Shown: in pieces, positions 45,745 to 54,826 of the stretch
Layout of the letters: every line of letters starts with the position of its first letter
Numbering within the stretch: position 1 is the stretch's first letter
DNA from: Pedobacter psychrotolerans
Lineage (GTDB): Bacteria > Bacteroidota > Bacteroidia > Sphingobacteriales > Sphingobacteriaceae
NCBI RefSeq assembly: GCF_004340665.1
Contig: NZ_SLWO01000010.1
Coordinates: 1-64,000, forward strand
Direction: 5' to 3'
Length of the DNA: 64,000 bases
Notes under the pieces: model-generated
Seen by the model: the letters and a program-made list of their open reading frames with translations, nothing else
The model's database searches: none
What the model was told of the DNA's origin: nothing
Position numbers and translations under genes: made by a program

Positions 45745-46440
45745 TTATTGGGCATTTTTCAAATGAAGTGACAATATGATATTCGGATCAGGGCAGTTTT
45801 CCAGGTATTGATCTCGTTGGCTAAACTTACATACACCCGCATAATCTCCCTTTAAATTACCCATATTCAGAATAACCTGAAAGTGTAAATGTGGCGGCCA
45901 GTTCCCATTCTCTTCCTTCGTCCCCAATGTAGCAAATTTTGCTTTGGCGGGAATAAAATCACCTTCCTTTAACCCGTTTAAAGACTCCAGACTTAAATGC
46001 CCGTACAGCACATGAAATGTAAAACCCTCTATTTCATAATTCAGAATAATGGTTGCGCCATAATCTCCAAAATGATTGTTATTGGCAAAGCTATGAACAG
46101 TTGCATCATAGAAATTATAAATAGCAGTTCCTGCCGGACCCCAAATGTCCACACCTAAATGCAATCTTCTTGGCTCTTCTTCTGTATCAAAATGAGCACT
46201 TCGCGTATAAATGGTTCGGTGTTCATTATAACCTCCAATTCCGTATCGTGCGTTATGCTTTAAAAGTTTCTGTTCTACCCATTTAGAGAACAAATCAGTA
46301 TCTGCTAAAGTTTCAGTGGTAAGTTCAGTATTCCCCGCTGTAAAATCCAAGGGCAAAAGCTGATCTGTATTTTCATTAAAATCAACAACCTTTTCTATCA
46401 GTGAAGCATTCGCATTAATAACTTGTTCAAAAGTTTTCAT
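45745..46440 (-). CDS. M23 family metallopeptidase-like protein without signal peptide
   Basis: A 231-residue protein with the LytM/M23 zinc site: H-x(3)-D in LHLGVDIWGPAGTAIYN, the GHLSLESL motif and HLHFQ. M23 enzymes cleave peptidoglycan cross-bridges or are inactive regulators. No signal peptide or membrane segment is seen, which is unusual for a cell-wall hydrolase; similar domains are also found fused to aminotransferases in cytosolic proteins. The role is therefore uncertain. The start gives the longest reasonable N-terminus (MKTFEQVINANASLIEK). Confidence 0.85.
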   Translation of the reverse strand: MKTFEQVINANASLIEKVVDFNENTDQLLPLDFTAGNTELTTETLADTDLFSKWVEQKLLKHNARYGIGGYNEHRTIYTRSAHFDTEEEPRRLHLGVDIWGPAGTAIYNFYDATVHSFANNNHFGDYGATIILNYEIEGFTFHVLYGHLSLESLNGLKEGDFIPAKAKFATLGTKEENGNWPPHLHFQVILNMGNLKGDYAGVCKFSQRDQYLENCPDPNIILSLHLKNAQ

Positions 46441-46540
46441 TGTATTTAAAATAGATGTATGATGGATCGTAGCTTAGTAAGTAGCTTTATAAAAATGATA
46501 AACCGAATGGTATTCAAGCGGCTTTTAAGCACAAATTAAA

Positions 46541-46577
46541 CAAAAAAGAACCCGCAGGTATGTCATCCGTGCGGGTA
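46541..46577 (-). terminator. Terminator of the hflX-rbfA operon
   Basis: On the minus strand a stem acccgca/tgcgggt (46550-46556 with 46570-46576) is followed by tcttttttgttt. It is 39 bp after the rbfA stop. Confidence 0.85.
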
Positions 46578-46615
46578 TAAAATCTCTATTCAATCAGCAA
46601 TTGCTTCATCGTAGA

Positions 46616-46993
46616 TTATTCGGCTTCCTCATCAGGCTGCCTTGGTTCCTTTGCAATTTTTTCAAAAAGATGATCCATGCGCTCAACATATTCATTGGTA
46701 TCATCAACAAAAAAAGTAAGTTCAGGAACTACCCTTACCTGATGACGGATTCTGGCACCTAATTTATACCGGATCTCACCGGCATGTGCATTAACTGTAT
46801 TGATGGATAATGTGGTGTTATTGGTATTAAAAAAACTCAGATATACTTTAGCTACGGCTAAATCTGGCGATACCCTTACACGGGTAATGGTTACCAATGT
46901 ATTGGGCAGAAATGAGCCGCCTTCACGTTGAAAAACCTGTGCCAATTCTTCCTGTAGTACTCCTGCAAATTTTTGCTGACGTTTACTTTCCAT
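46616..46993 (-). CDS. rbfA: 30S ribosome-binding factor A
   Basis: A 125-residue KH-like protein. Motifs: ESKRQQKFAGVLQEELAQVFQ, VTITRVRVSPDLAVAKVYLSFF, IRYKLGARIRHQVRVVPELTFFVDDTNEYVERMDHLFEKI. RbfA matures the 16S rRNA 5' end and helps late 30S assembly, notably in the cold. It follows hflX by 11 bp in the same direction, making a ribosome-maintenance operon. Confidence 0.96.
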   Translation of the reverse strand: MESKRQQKFAGVLQEELAQVFQREGGSFLPNTLVTITRVRVSPDLAVAKVYLSFFNTNNTTLSINTVNAHAGEIRYKLGARIRHQVRVVPELTFFVDDTNEYVERMDHLFEKIAKEPRQPDEEAE

Positions 46994-47004
46994 ATCTTCT
47001 GTAA

Positions 47005-48192
47005 TTAATAAAGTAAATTATCATACGGGTATCTTGCAGTATGCGCAGCTTTAACCTTGTCGTACAATAAAGTTTTAAACTCTTCTATATTCTCTTTCTC
47101 GGTCGCCGAAATAAATAAAACTGGCGCTTTACCGTGACTCATCCAACTTTTCTTAAAATCTTCCAGACTTAATTTCCCATCGTCATCATCTCCCTCAGTT
47201 TCTGGCGATACATAAGCATCAATCTTATTAAAAACCAGGATCATGTCTTTGTCAATTGCACCAATATCTTTTAAAGTTTCATTAACGATATGAATCTGAT
47301 CTTCAAAATTTGGATGCGAAACATCCACCACATGAATTAAAATATCAGCTTCGCGAACTTCATCCAGAGTAGATTTGAAACACTCAACCAGGTGGTGAGG
47401 CAGTTTTCTGATGAAACCAACCGTATCAGATAAAAGAAATGGCAGATTTTCGATCACCACTTTTCGTACTGTAGTATCCAGTGTTGCAAAAAGTTTATTT
47501 TCTGCAAACACTTCAGATTTAGACAGCATATTCATGATGGTTGATTTACCCACGTTGGTATAACCCACCAAAGCTACACGAATGAGCTGCCCACGGTTTT
47601 TACGCTGCGTTTCATTCTGTTTATCAATTAACCGCAAACGTTCTTTAAGTAAGGAGATTTTATTTAAAATAATCCTTCTATCACTTTCTATCTGTGTTTC
47701 ACCTGGTCCACGCATCCCAATACCACCTTTTTGGCGTTCAAGGTGAGTCCACATACCTGTTAGCCGAGGTAAAACATATTGCAATTGTGCCAACTCTACT
47801 TGTGTTTTAGCCTGGGCAGTCTGGGCTCTGCCAGCAAAAATATCGAGAATCAGATTACTCCGATCCAATACTTTTACGCCAAGTTCGCGATCGATGTTTC
47901 GCAATTGAGATGGAGACAATTCATCATCAAATACTACGGTATCAATCTCTTCCGATTTTACATATGCTTTAATTTCTTCCAGTTTACCTGTACCTACAAA
48001 AGTAGCACGCTCTGGCTTTAACATCTTTTGTGTGAAATTCTTTTCCACTACGCCACCCGCTGTTTCAACCAAAAAGGCCAACTCATCCAGGTATTCTCTC
48101 GTTTGTTCTTCTTTTTCGCCTGGCGTAATTACACCAACCAATATGGCCCGTTCCTGCTTTATCGCAGTATCATAAAATTTTTGTTTTCCCAT
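47005..48192 (-). CDS. hflX: Ribosome-associated GTPase HflX
   Basis: A 395-residue protein from the ATG at 48192; a TTG ten codons upstream overlaps the promoter box and was rejected. The N-terminal HflX domain contains LDELAFLVETAGG, ARATFVGTGKLEEIK, FDDELSPSQLRNIDRELGVKV, DRSNLILDIFAGRAQTAQAKTQVELAQL and the glycine-rich GGIGMRGPGETQIESDRR. The GTPase domain follows, with GYTNVGKST (G1), the G3 DTVGFI, NKID (G4) and SATE (G5). HflX splits stalled or hibernating 70S ribosomes. It is in an operon with rbfA. Confidence 0.96.
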   Translation of the reverse strand: MGKQKFYDTAIKQERAILVGVITPGEKEEQTREYLDELAFLVETAGGVVEKNFTQKMLKPERATFVGTGKLEEIKAYVKSEEIDTVVFDDELSPSQLRNIDRELGVKVLDRSNLILDIFAGRAQTAQAKTQVELAQLQYVLPRLTGMWTHLERQKGGIGMRGPGETQIESDRRIILNKISLLKERLRLIDKQNETQRKNRGQLIRVALVGYTNVGKSTIMNMLSKSEVFAENKLFATLDTTVRKVVIENLPFLLSDTVGFIRKLPHHLVECFKSTLDEVREADILIHVVDVSHPNFEDQIHIVNETLKDIGAIDKDMILVFNKIDAYVSPETEGDDDDGKLSLEDFKKSWMSHGKAPVLFISATEKENIEEFKTLLYDKVKAAHTARYPYDNLLY

Positions 48193-48202
48193 GTAATATG
48201 TG

Positions 48203-48210
48203 CAAAGATA
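48203..48210 (-). promoter_or_regulatory. -7 promoter box of hflX
   Basis: TATCTTTG on the minus strand fits TAnnTTTG and ends 10 nt before the ATG at 48192, implying a very short leader. Confidence 0.65.
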
Positions 48211-48465
48211 CAAATTTTGCAAACTTGTAATTTCATTTACAACCTATTAGGTGACTGGAATGTTTCCTTTTGAAATGATTTACCTTTTGTCGTACCAAAT
48301 TGAGCACAGAATCAACATGAAGCAATAAATCATTACTTAAGGTTTACATATGAAATCGAATAAGTATGAATATTCTGGACAAACTCAACAGTTGTTAAAT
48401 GTTTATAAAAATAAAAGTACAATCAAGCACTAAAGGTTAAATTCGTATCCTAAAACTGAAATCAA

Positions 48466-49842
48466 TTGGCAAAAACAAAAACAGCATATTTCTGTCAGAG
48501 TTGTGGTTACGAATCGGCAAAGTGGTTGGGGAAATGTCCATCATGTGGGCAATGGAACACATTTGTGGAAGAAATTATAGAAAAGACTGCCACAGCTGTA
48601 CCAACCTGGAAAACTGAAACAAGTTCAAGAAAATTAAGCAAGCCCAGTAAGGTTGATGAGATCCAGTCATCTATTGAGAGAAGAATTTTAACCGGGGATA
48701 AGGAGCTAGACCGTGTTTTAGGAGGTGGCCTGGTAGAAGGCTCATTGGTATTGATTGGTGGAGAGCCTGGTATTGGTAAATCAACGCTGATGCTACAGTT
48801 GGCATTAAACTTAAAAGGGAAAAAACTCTTGTATATTTCTGGTGAGGAAAGCGAGCAACAAATAAAAATGCGTGCTGAGAGGATCAAGGAAAGTCCATCT
48901 GCAAATTGCTACATCTTAACTGAAACATCCACGCAGAATATCTTTAAACAAATTGAAATACTGGAACCTGAAATATTGGTAGTAGATTCGATTCAAACCT
49001 TACATTCTTCTCACATCGATTCTACGCCGGGAAGTGTGTCACAGGTAAGGGAATGTACGGCAGAACTGCTTCGATTTGCAAAAGAAACCGGAGTTCCTGT
49101 TTTCCTGATTGGCCATATTACTAAAGATGGTGCCATCGCCGGACCAAAAATATTGGAACACATGGTTGATACGGTATTACAGTTTGAAGGCGACAGGCAT
49201 CATGTATATCGCATTTTGAGGTCCATTAAAAACCGTTTCGGGGCAGCTGCTGAACTTGGAATATATGAAATGCAGGGAAGTGGCTTGAGGGAGGTCTCCA
49301 ATCCATCAGAAATTTTGCTATCTCAACGCGATGAAGAATTAAGTGGTATAGCCATATCTGCTATGCTGGAGGGCGCACGCCCCATGTTAATTGAAACACA
49401 GGCCTTGGTTAGCGCCGCCGCTTATGGCACACCGCAACGATCGGCTACTGGTTTTGATACCAAACGAATGAATATGCTTTTGGCCGTATTGGAAAAACGT
49501 TGTGGTTTCAGGTTAAGCACACAGGATGTATTCCTCAATATTGCTGGCGGCATTCGAGTGGAAGATCCTGCGATTGATCTGGCAGTGTTAATTGCGATTA
49601 TTTCTTCCCATCAGGATATTTCCATTTCATCCAAAAATTGTTTTGCGGCAGAAGTAGGCTTATCCGGAGAGATTAGAGCAGTAAACCGGATTGAACAACG
49701 TATTGCTGAAGCAGATAAACTGGGGTTTGAAACCATTTACATCTCAAAGTATAACTTAAAAGGAATTGATATTGCTAAATATAATCTGGAAATTAAAGCA
49801 GTAAGCAAAATTGAAGAGGTTTTTGAAATGATCTTTGGGTAA
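48466..49842 (+). CDS. radA: DNA repair protein RadA
   Basis: A 458-residue protein. It starts with TTG, which is needed to give the family's N-terminus (AKTKTAYFCQSCG). A four-cysteine zinc finger (C10, C13, C24, C27) precedes the RecA-like ATPase with Walker A GGEPGIGKST (98-107), a Walker B strand ILVVDSIQT and the RadA signature KNRFG (255-259). The C-terminal Lon-protease-like domain (about 290-458) includes LRLSTQDVFLNIAGGIR. RadA drives branch migration of recombination intermediates. No repair gene is adjacent. Confidence 0.96.
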   Translation: MAKTKTAYFCQSCGYESAKWLGKCPSCGQWNTFVEEIIEKTATAVPTWKTETSSRKLSKPSKVDEIQSSIERRILTGDKELDRVLGGGLVEGSLVLIGGEPGIGKSTLMLQLALNLKGKKLLYISGEESEQQIKMRAERIKESPSANCYILTETSTQNIFKQIEILEPEILVVDSIQTLHSSHIDSTPGSVSQVRECTAELLRFAKETGVPVFLIGHITKDGAIAGPKILEHMVDTVLQFEGDRHHVYRILRSIKNRFGAAAELGIYEMQGSGLREVSNPSEILLSQRDEELSGIAISAMLEGARPMLIETQALVSAAAYGTPQRSATGFDTKRMNMLLAVLEKRCGFRLSTQDVFLNIAGGIRVEDPAIDLAVLIAIISSHQDISISSKNCFAAEVGLSGEIRAVNRIEQRIAEADKLGFETIYISKYNLKGIDIAKYNLEIKAVSKIEEVFEMIFG

Positions 49843-50182
49843 ATGGATGAGATGATAGGGGAATTCGTTCAACAGATTTTCCCCATTTTGATTATAAAAT
49901 TCCCCACCATCCATATACCCTCATTTTTGGCACACTCAATAAAATCAATCAAAACGCTATAAATCAAATCATTACAACACAACCTTAGCCTTTTCCCATT
50001 TTTGGATTAACGTTTGCCTAAGGTAATATGTTGTACATCATGGGATGTGATCTATAACAATAGGGATGATTTTCCTCGTTAGCGGTAGCTAACGAGGATT
50101 TTTTTTGTTCGCATGATTTACCTAAATTTTAGATAACTTTAGATTAGATAAATAACTGGATCAAAACTTTAAATCATAACCA
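49843..50182. other. Intergenic region with one terminator
   Basis: 340 bp between radA and the DUF4920 gene. Apart from the terminator at 50073-50107 it holds AT-rich DNA with no ORF. TAACTTTA at about 50146 resembles, but does not match, the -7 consensus for the next gene. Confidence 0.6.
50073..50107 (+). terminator. Rho-independent terminator downstream of radA
   Basis: A perfect 10-bp stem cctcgttagc (50074-50083) / gctaacgagg (50088-50097) with a ggta loop is followed by attttttttg. It is 230 bp after the radA stop and 75 bp before the next gene. Confidence 0.9.
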
Positions 50183-50647
50183 ATGAAAAAAATCATCTTA
50201 AGTGTATCTTTTTGTCTGTTAGCCATCGCTGGTTTTTCACAAACGGCATACACAGGTCAGAAATTTGGAGAAGAAGTAAAACCCGGAGATGTTAAAACTG
50301 CTGCTAAAATGGAAGCGGCAATGGGTAGTAAAACTACTGCTGACATGAAAATTACCGGTAAGGTGGTAGATGTTTGCAAGAAAAAGGGTTGCTGGATGAC
50401 CTTGGAAATGCCGAATGGTGATCCGATGCGGGTAACCTTTAAAGATTACGCCTTTTTTATGCCAATGGATATTGTAGGTAAGAATGTAGTGCTGGATGGT
50501 TTAGCAAAAAAACAAACCATCTCTGTAGAAACTTTACGCCACTACGCAGAAGATGCTAAAAAATCACCTGAAGAAGTAGCTAAAATTACCGACCCTAAAA
50601 AAGAGCTGGCCTTCGAAGCTAAAGGCGTGGTCATTCTGGATAAATAA
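50183..50647 (+). CDS. Secreted DUF4920 domain protein
   Basis: A 154-residue protein with a signal peptide (residues 1-20, ending GFSQ) and one DUF4920 domain. The domain has an OB-like core: ADMKITGKVVDVCKKKGCWMTLE, then RVTFKDYAFFMPMDIVGKNVVLDGL, RHYAEDAKKS and FEAKGVVIL. The two cysteines in C-x(4)-C are conserved in the family and could bind a metal or a disulfide. Function unestablished; expected in the periplasm. Confidence 0.88.
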   Translation: MKKIILSVSFCLLAIAGFSQTAYTGQKFGEEVKPGDVKTAAKMEAAMGSKTTADMKITGKVVDVCKKKGCWMTLEMPNGDPMRVTFKDYAFFMPMDIVGKNVVLDGLAKKQTISVETLRHYAEDAKKSPEEVAKITDPKKELAFEAKGVVILDK

Positions 50648-50648
50648 T

Positions 50649-50690
50649 AAAAGCTGAAAGACTAAAGCGAAAAGCAAAAAGCCTAAAAAC
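50649..50690 (+). repeat. Purine-rich AAAGC repeat, family E copy 2
   Basis: A polypurine run immediately after the DUF4920 stop. The 26 nt at 50650-50675 are identical to the reverse complement of 61055-61080, which lies 3' of a minus-strand gene. Confidence 0.85.
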
Positions 50691-50692
50691 AA

Positions 50693-50731
50693 AATACCCC
50701 TGATACATATTGTACAAGGGGTATTGTTTTT
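50693..50731. terminator. Bidirectional terminator between DUF4920 gene and ilvE
   Basis: A stem aatacccct (50693-50701) / aggggtatt (50717-50725) has T-rich tails on both strands. Confidence 0.92.
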
Positions 50732-50743
50732 AAAAATGTTTCC

Positions 50744-51808
50744 TTATAAAACCCAGTTCCAGCCAAATTCATCTGGCGCTAAGCCATAACGGATATCGTT
50801 TAGTTGTTTAGCAATGCCATTTGAAATCGATCTGGTTGATGGATCAGTTAATTGATAAACTTCACCTTTATAACCAATCTGCCCAACATGCGTAACTGTT
50901 GCTGCAGTACCTGCAGCAAAAGCTTCCGTTAAACTTCCATTTTGAATCCCTTCGATCACTTCTTTAACCGAAACCCTGCGTTCTTCTACCTCAATACCAG
51001 ATGCTGTGGCTAATTTGATAATCGTATCACGCGTAACACCATCTAAAACCGTGCTGCGCACAGATGGGGTAACCAATTTACCATTAATTACAAAAATTAA
51101 GTTGGCAGTTCCAGCTTCTTCAATATATTCATGAGCGATAGAATCGGTCCAGATTAACTGATCAAAGCCTTCTTTCCGAGCTTGCTCAAAAGGATATAAT
51201 GAACGGGCATAGTTTCCTGCAGTTTTTGCAAAACCAACGCCACCCTCATCAGCACGTGTAAATTCAGTTTCAATTTTCACCTTTAATGCCGAACTGTAAT
51301 ATGGCCCTGTTGGCGTAGTTAATAAGGCAAATTTATAAGTATCAGAAGCTCTAACGCCTAAATAAGGGTCAGTAGCAAACATTACCGGACGAATATATAA
51401 AGCATAATCTTCTTGATTTGGCACCCATTTCTCATCGATCGAAATTAATGACGCCAGGCCCTGCATAAATATTTCTTCAGGAATTGTAGCCATAGACATT
51501 CTCTCTGCCGACTTATTAAAACGCTCAAAGTTTTTATTGGCACGAAACACACTGATTTTGCCATCAGGTTGTCTGTAAGCCTTTAAACCTTCAAAAATTG
51601 CCTGTCCATAATGAAGCGCAGAAATTGCCGGACTCATTGGAATTGGCCCATATGGAAGAATTTGTAAGTTTTTCCATTCGCCATCTTCGTAATCGGCTGT
51701 AAACATGTGATCGGTAAAAACCTTACCGAATGGTAATTGGGAAAAATCAGTTACAGTCAAACGTGTTTGATCTGTTTTCGTGATTCTTATATCTAATGTC
51801 TCGGTCAT
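50744..51808 (-). CDS. ilvE: Branched-chain amino acid aminotransferase
   Basis: A 354-residue fold-type IV PLP enzyme. Key segments: ALHYGQAIFEGLKAYRQPDG, IRPVMFATDPYLGVRAS, the Schiff-base lysine in GVGFAKTAGNYARSL, DQLIWTDSIAHEYIEEAGTANLIF and VLDGVTRDTIIKLA. It transfers amino groups between Leu, Ile or Val and 2-oxoglutarate. The single-gene unit ends in a shared terminator. Length fits the longer BCAT type (about 355) found in Bacteroidetes. Confidence 0.95.
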   Translation of the reverse strand: MTETLDIRITKTDQTRLTVTDFSQLPFGKVFTDHMFTADYEDGEWKNLQILPYGPIPMSPAISALHYGQAIFEGLKAYRQPDGKISVFRANKNFERFNKSAERMSMATIPEEIFMQGLASLISIDEKWVPNQEDYALYIRPVMFATDPYLGVRASDTYKFALLTTPTGPYYSSALKVKIETEFTRADEGGVGFAKTAGNYARSLYPFEQARKEGFDQLIWTDSIAHEYIEEAGTANLIFVINGKLVTPSVRSTVLDGVTRDTIIKLATASGIEVEERRVSVKEVIEGIQNGSLTEAFAAGTAATVTHVGQIGYKGEVYQLTDPSTRSISNGIAKQLNDIRYGLAPDEFGWNWVL

Positions 51809-51953
51809 TGTATTTTATTTTTGAATGAGCAAATTTTGAATGATTGAGAGTTCTGCAATTTGAAAATTCAGTCATTTTTTTCGTTCACTCAGTCTGTCAT
51901 TTAATTTTTGCAAAATAGCAAAAAAACCGCTTTTATAATAGCATTATTTGATA

Positions 51954-52919
51954 TTAATCTTTGCTTTTGAGTGTTTTAAGTACACTTAGTACCCAGCCTT
52001 TCCCCCACTCTTCCATTTGATCATTATTCCATAGGAAGGGATAAAAAATCCTTTTCTGAAAACGTGGAGGCAAATATTTCTGCCAGTTGGTTCCTCCGGT
52101 TGCAGCCACATCAACAGGGTCTTTTTCCAGGTAACGAACAGCAGATTTATAATGAGATAACGGCCATTCTACGTTAACATACAAATCAAGTTTACGCAGT
52201 TCTTCTGCAAGCGCAGAAACATCAGCACCACTCGCTTGTAATTGATGAAATAAGGCTGAAAAGTTAGTTAATGAGCGATCTTTAGCCAATTGCAAAAATT
52301 GAGCTGCATATTTTTTAATAAACTGCTTTAGTGTTAATGTTTGTTTTCCGGATGCCAGCTCAGTTGCCCCAAATTTCCAATAAATATATTCAAACTGCTC
52401 CTCGATAGTTGCTGTTTTTAATTCTTCTCTTTTACTTTTATCTACTAAACGAATAAAATCTGTAGCACAAATCTCTATCATTCTATATTGCCCTGATTGG
52501 AAACCACTTGCGGGTAAAAGCGACATTCGGAATTTTAAGAACTGTTCCTTCTCCATGCCATCCACCATAACTTCAAAAGAAGTGGTTAGCGCATTAAAAT
52601 AGGCATTTATTCTTTTTACACGTGCTGTAAAAAATGCTACAGTTAAATTTTCATGCTCTGCAATTTGCCTGCATTCGTGCAAGCAGAGTTTAAAATAAAG
52701 CTCTGTGATTTGATGATACATGATAAAAATTTCTTCATCAGGAATCGGTGTTTTCGGGCTTTGTAAACTCAATAAAGTATCCAGATGGATATAATCCCAG
52801 TAGGTGAGGAAATCAGCATATAGCAATCCATCCAAATAGGAAGCCATATCCTGACCCATGGCTGTATATTTTTGCTGAAGTTGATTTAATTTATCTTTAA
52901 TCTCAGGTGTAAAGTCCAT
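51954..52919 (-). CDS. kynA: Tryptophan 2,3-dioxygenase family protein
   Basis: A 321-residue all-helical heme dioxygenase. Family motifs: YADFLTYWDYIHLDTLLSLQ, FIMYHQITELYFKL (distal-side His), LLPASGFQSGQYRMIE, the likely axial His in WPLSHYKSAVRYL, and the substrate loop ATGGTNWQKYLPP. It opens the indole ring of tryptophan to N-formylkynurenine. No other kynurenine gene lies nearby. A near -7 box (CACCTTTG) sits upstream, with one mismatch. Confidence 0.9.
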   Translation of the reverse strand: MDFTPEIKDKLNQLQQKYTAMGQDMASYLDGLLYADFLTYWDYIHLDTLLSLQSPKTPIPDEEIFIMYHQITELYFKLCLHECRQIAEHENLTVAFFTARVKRINAYFNALTTSFEVMVDGMEKEQFLKFRMSLLPASGFQSGQYRMIEICATDFIRLVDKSKREELKTATIEEQFEYIYWKFGATELASGKQTLTLKQFIKKYAAQFLQLAKDRSLTNFSALFHQLQASGADVSALAEELRKLDLYVNVEWPLSHYKSAVRYLEKDPVDVAATGGTNWQKYLPPRFQKRIFYPFLWNNDQMEEWGKGWVLSVLKTLKSKD

Positions 52920-53062
52920 TGTTTTGGTTTATCCAAACAAAGGTGATAAAGATTTTTGTAGAAATAGCTAAATTTTCTACATTTGGACTGAAGGCGATGG
53001 GGTACCGCCAAAACCGCCAAAACAGGCTGATGACTCCTACAATTTTACTAAATTGAATTCAA

Positions 53063-54352
53063 ATGCCTGTTAAAAATTTAATAGCAAGATTTCTGCTATC
53101 TATCAATCGTTTTGTAAAACAAGATTTTAGTTTAATATGCGCTAATGCCATTAGGTGGATATTTTATTCCATACTTATTGGTGGAATAGTTGGATCAGCA
53201 TCGGCTTTATTTTTAGTCACATTAAATTGGGCGACCAATTTGCGTGAGCATCATTTGTGGATGATTGCCTTTTTGCCTTTAGCTGGCTTAGCTATTGGCT
53301 TAAGTTATCATTACTGGGGGAAGGCAGTGGTTAAAGGGAATAACCTTTTAATTGAGGAATTACAAAGCCCAAAGCAGGTGATTCCTTTAATTATGGCGCC
53401 ATTAATTTTTGCCGGAACGATTCTTACCCATTTATTTGGTGGCTCCGCGGGTCGGGAGGGAACGGCGGTGCAAATTGGAGGTGCATTTGCAGATCAGCTG
53501 ACTCATTTATTTAAGCTGAAACCTAGCGAACGAAAAATCATTCTAATTTGCGGAATAAGTGCTGGTTTTGCTTCTGTTTTTGGAACGCCGATGGCCGGAG
53601 CAATTTTCGGATTGGAAGTATTTGTATTGGGGAGTGTAATGTATAGCGCCATTTTACCGTCTTTTATTACAGCAATTATTGCGGACTATGCCTGCAAAGC
53701 ATGGGGTGTAGACCATACCCACTATTCAATCGTTTCAGTACCAGGAATGAACTTTACCAACCTAATGTTATCGCTTGGATCAGGAATAATTTTCGGATTA
53801 GCCGCACGAAGCTTTTCGATGCTTAACCACGCGATATCCGGATTATTTAGCAAGATAAAATATCCGCCCATCAGACCATTCATTGGAGGCGCTATGCTGG
53901 TAATCATTATTTTTTTGATCGGGAATACCAGATATATAGGACTTGGCATTCCCGTTATTGTTGAATCGTTCACACAACAAGAACCTTATTATACCTTCGC
54001 CATTAAGCTCTTTTTAACAGCACTTACATTAGGTTGTGGTTTTAAAGGTGGTGAAGTAACACCGTTGTTTTTTATCGGAGCAACCTTAGGAAGTTTCTTA
54101 AGTCTTTTAATGCCATTACCTGTTGGATTGCTAGCCGGAATGGGGTTCGTTGCTGTCTTTTCTGGCGCTGCAAATACACCGCTGGCTTGTATTTTTATGG
54201 GGATAGAATTGTTTGGAATGGAATCAGCGATTTACATTGCTTTAGCCTGCATCGCAGCATACTTCTTTTCTGGTCATGCCGGAATTTACAAATCACAAGC
54301 CATTGGCAGCACTAAACTTTGGGGTATTAAAAAACATCAGTTTTTAGGGTAA
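53063..54352 (+). CDS. ClC family chloride channel/transporter
   Basis: A 429-residue polytopic protein (about ten hydrophobic helices) without C-terminal CBS domains. Family signatures: GGSAGREGT (126-134) with the gating glutamate E132, the helix-N motif GGEVTPLFFIGATLG, and AAGMGF/FSGAANTPLACIFMGIEL later. The first selectivity loop (GSGIP in many members) is not obvious. The gating glutamate suggests a chloride/proton antiporter or channel. It is a single-gene unit ending in repeat DNA. Confidence 0.93.
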   Translation: MPVKNLIARFLLSINRFVKQDFSLICANAIRWIFYSILIGGIVGSASALFLVTLNWATNLREHHLWMIAFLPLAGLAIGLSYHYWGKAVVKGNNLLIEELQSPKQVIPLIMAPLIFAGTILTHLFGGSAGREGTAVQIGGAFADQLTHLFKLKPSERKIILICGISAGFASVFGTPMAGAIFGLEVFVLGSVMYSAILPSFITAIIADYACKAWGVDHTHYSIVSVPGMNFTNLMLSLGSGIIFGLAARSFSMLNHAISGLFSKIKYPPIRPFIGGAMLVIIIFLIGNTRYIGLGIPVIVESFTQQEPYYTFAIKLFLTALTLGCGFKGGEVTPLFFIGATLGSFLSLLMPLPVGLLAGMGFVAVFSGAANTPLACIFMGIELFGMESAIYIALACIAAYFFSGHAGIYKSQAIGSTKLWGIKKHQFLG

Positions 54353-54372
54353 ATAACACTCGTATGTCTTAT

Positions 54373-54710
54373 CGTCATTGCGAACTGAAGGGCGGGGTTT
54401 AGTGATAGAGTTAAGCAATCTTTCCTTCTAAATAGAATGCTTCCGCGAAAGGTCGGGCAGGCTGTCGTTCCTCCTTCCAAAGGACGATTTTTTGAATAGA
54501 TTCCCTATCGCTGAATCGTCTTGCTGACCTGTAGCGCAGCGGAAAGCTACGCAGTAAATTCAGTTCAGCACCTTATCTAAATAAGATCCTGAAACAAGTT
54601 CAGGAGGACGAGTCTTTGAAAAGGACGACAAGTGTATCGTCATTGCGAACTGAAAGGTAGGGCTTAGTGATGGAGTGAAGCAATCTCTCTTGTTAAATAG
54701 ATTAAGCTAA
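54373..54710. repeat. Composite repeat: family A - inverted family B - family A
   Basis: Family-A left ends start at 54373 and 54638 (cgtcattgcgaactgaa). Between them 54514-54612 is the inverse of family B at 19580-19675, sharing ctgtagcgcagcggaaagct and most flanking bases. The order here (A, B inverted, A) differs from that at 19.6 kb (B, A, A, A). Confidence 0.88.
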
Positions 54711-54718
54711 TTCAACCA

Positions 54719-54762
54719 CCCCGCCCTTTGGGCACCCCTCCTTAAAAAAAGGAGGGGAGTAG
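54719..54762. repeat. C-rich hairpin repeat, family C copy 3
   Basis: The hairpin cccctcctt / aaggagggg is identical in its arms to the copy at 13791-13832. It may also act as a weak terminator for the convergent genes. Confidence 0.78.
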
Positions 54763-54826
54763 CGATCGCAGTAACCACTTATTAAGGATTTTAGTTGTAA
54801 AAAAAGTTAACAGGCGATAACAGAAC

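Larger units (their letters stand above)
54353..54826. other. Gene-free interval of repeat DNA
   Basis: 474 bp between the convergent ClC gene and the SerB-like gene. It contains family A fragments, an inverted family B copy and a family C hairpin. No ORF. Confidence 0.75.
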
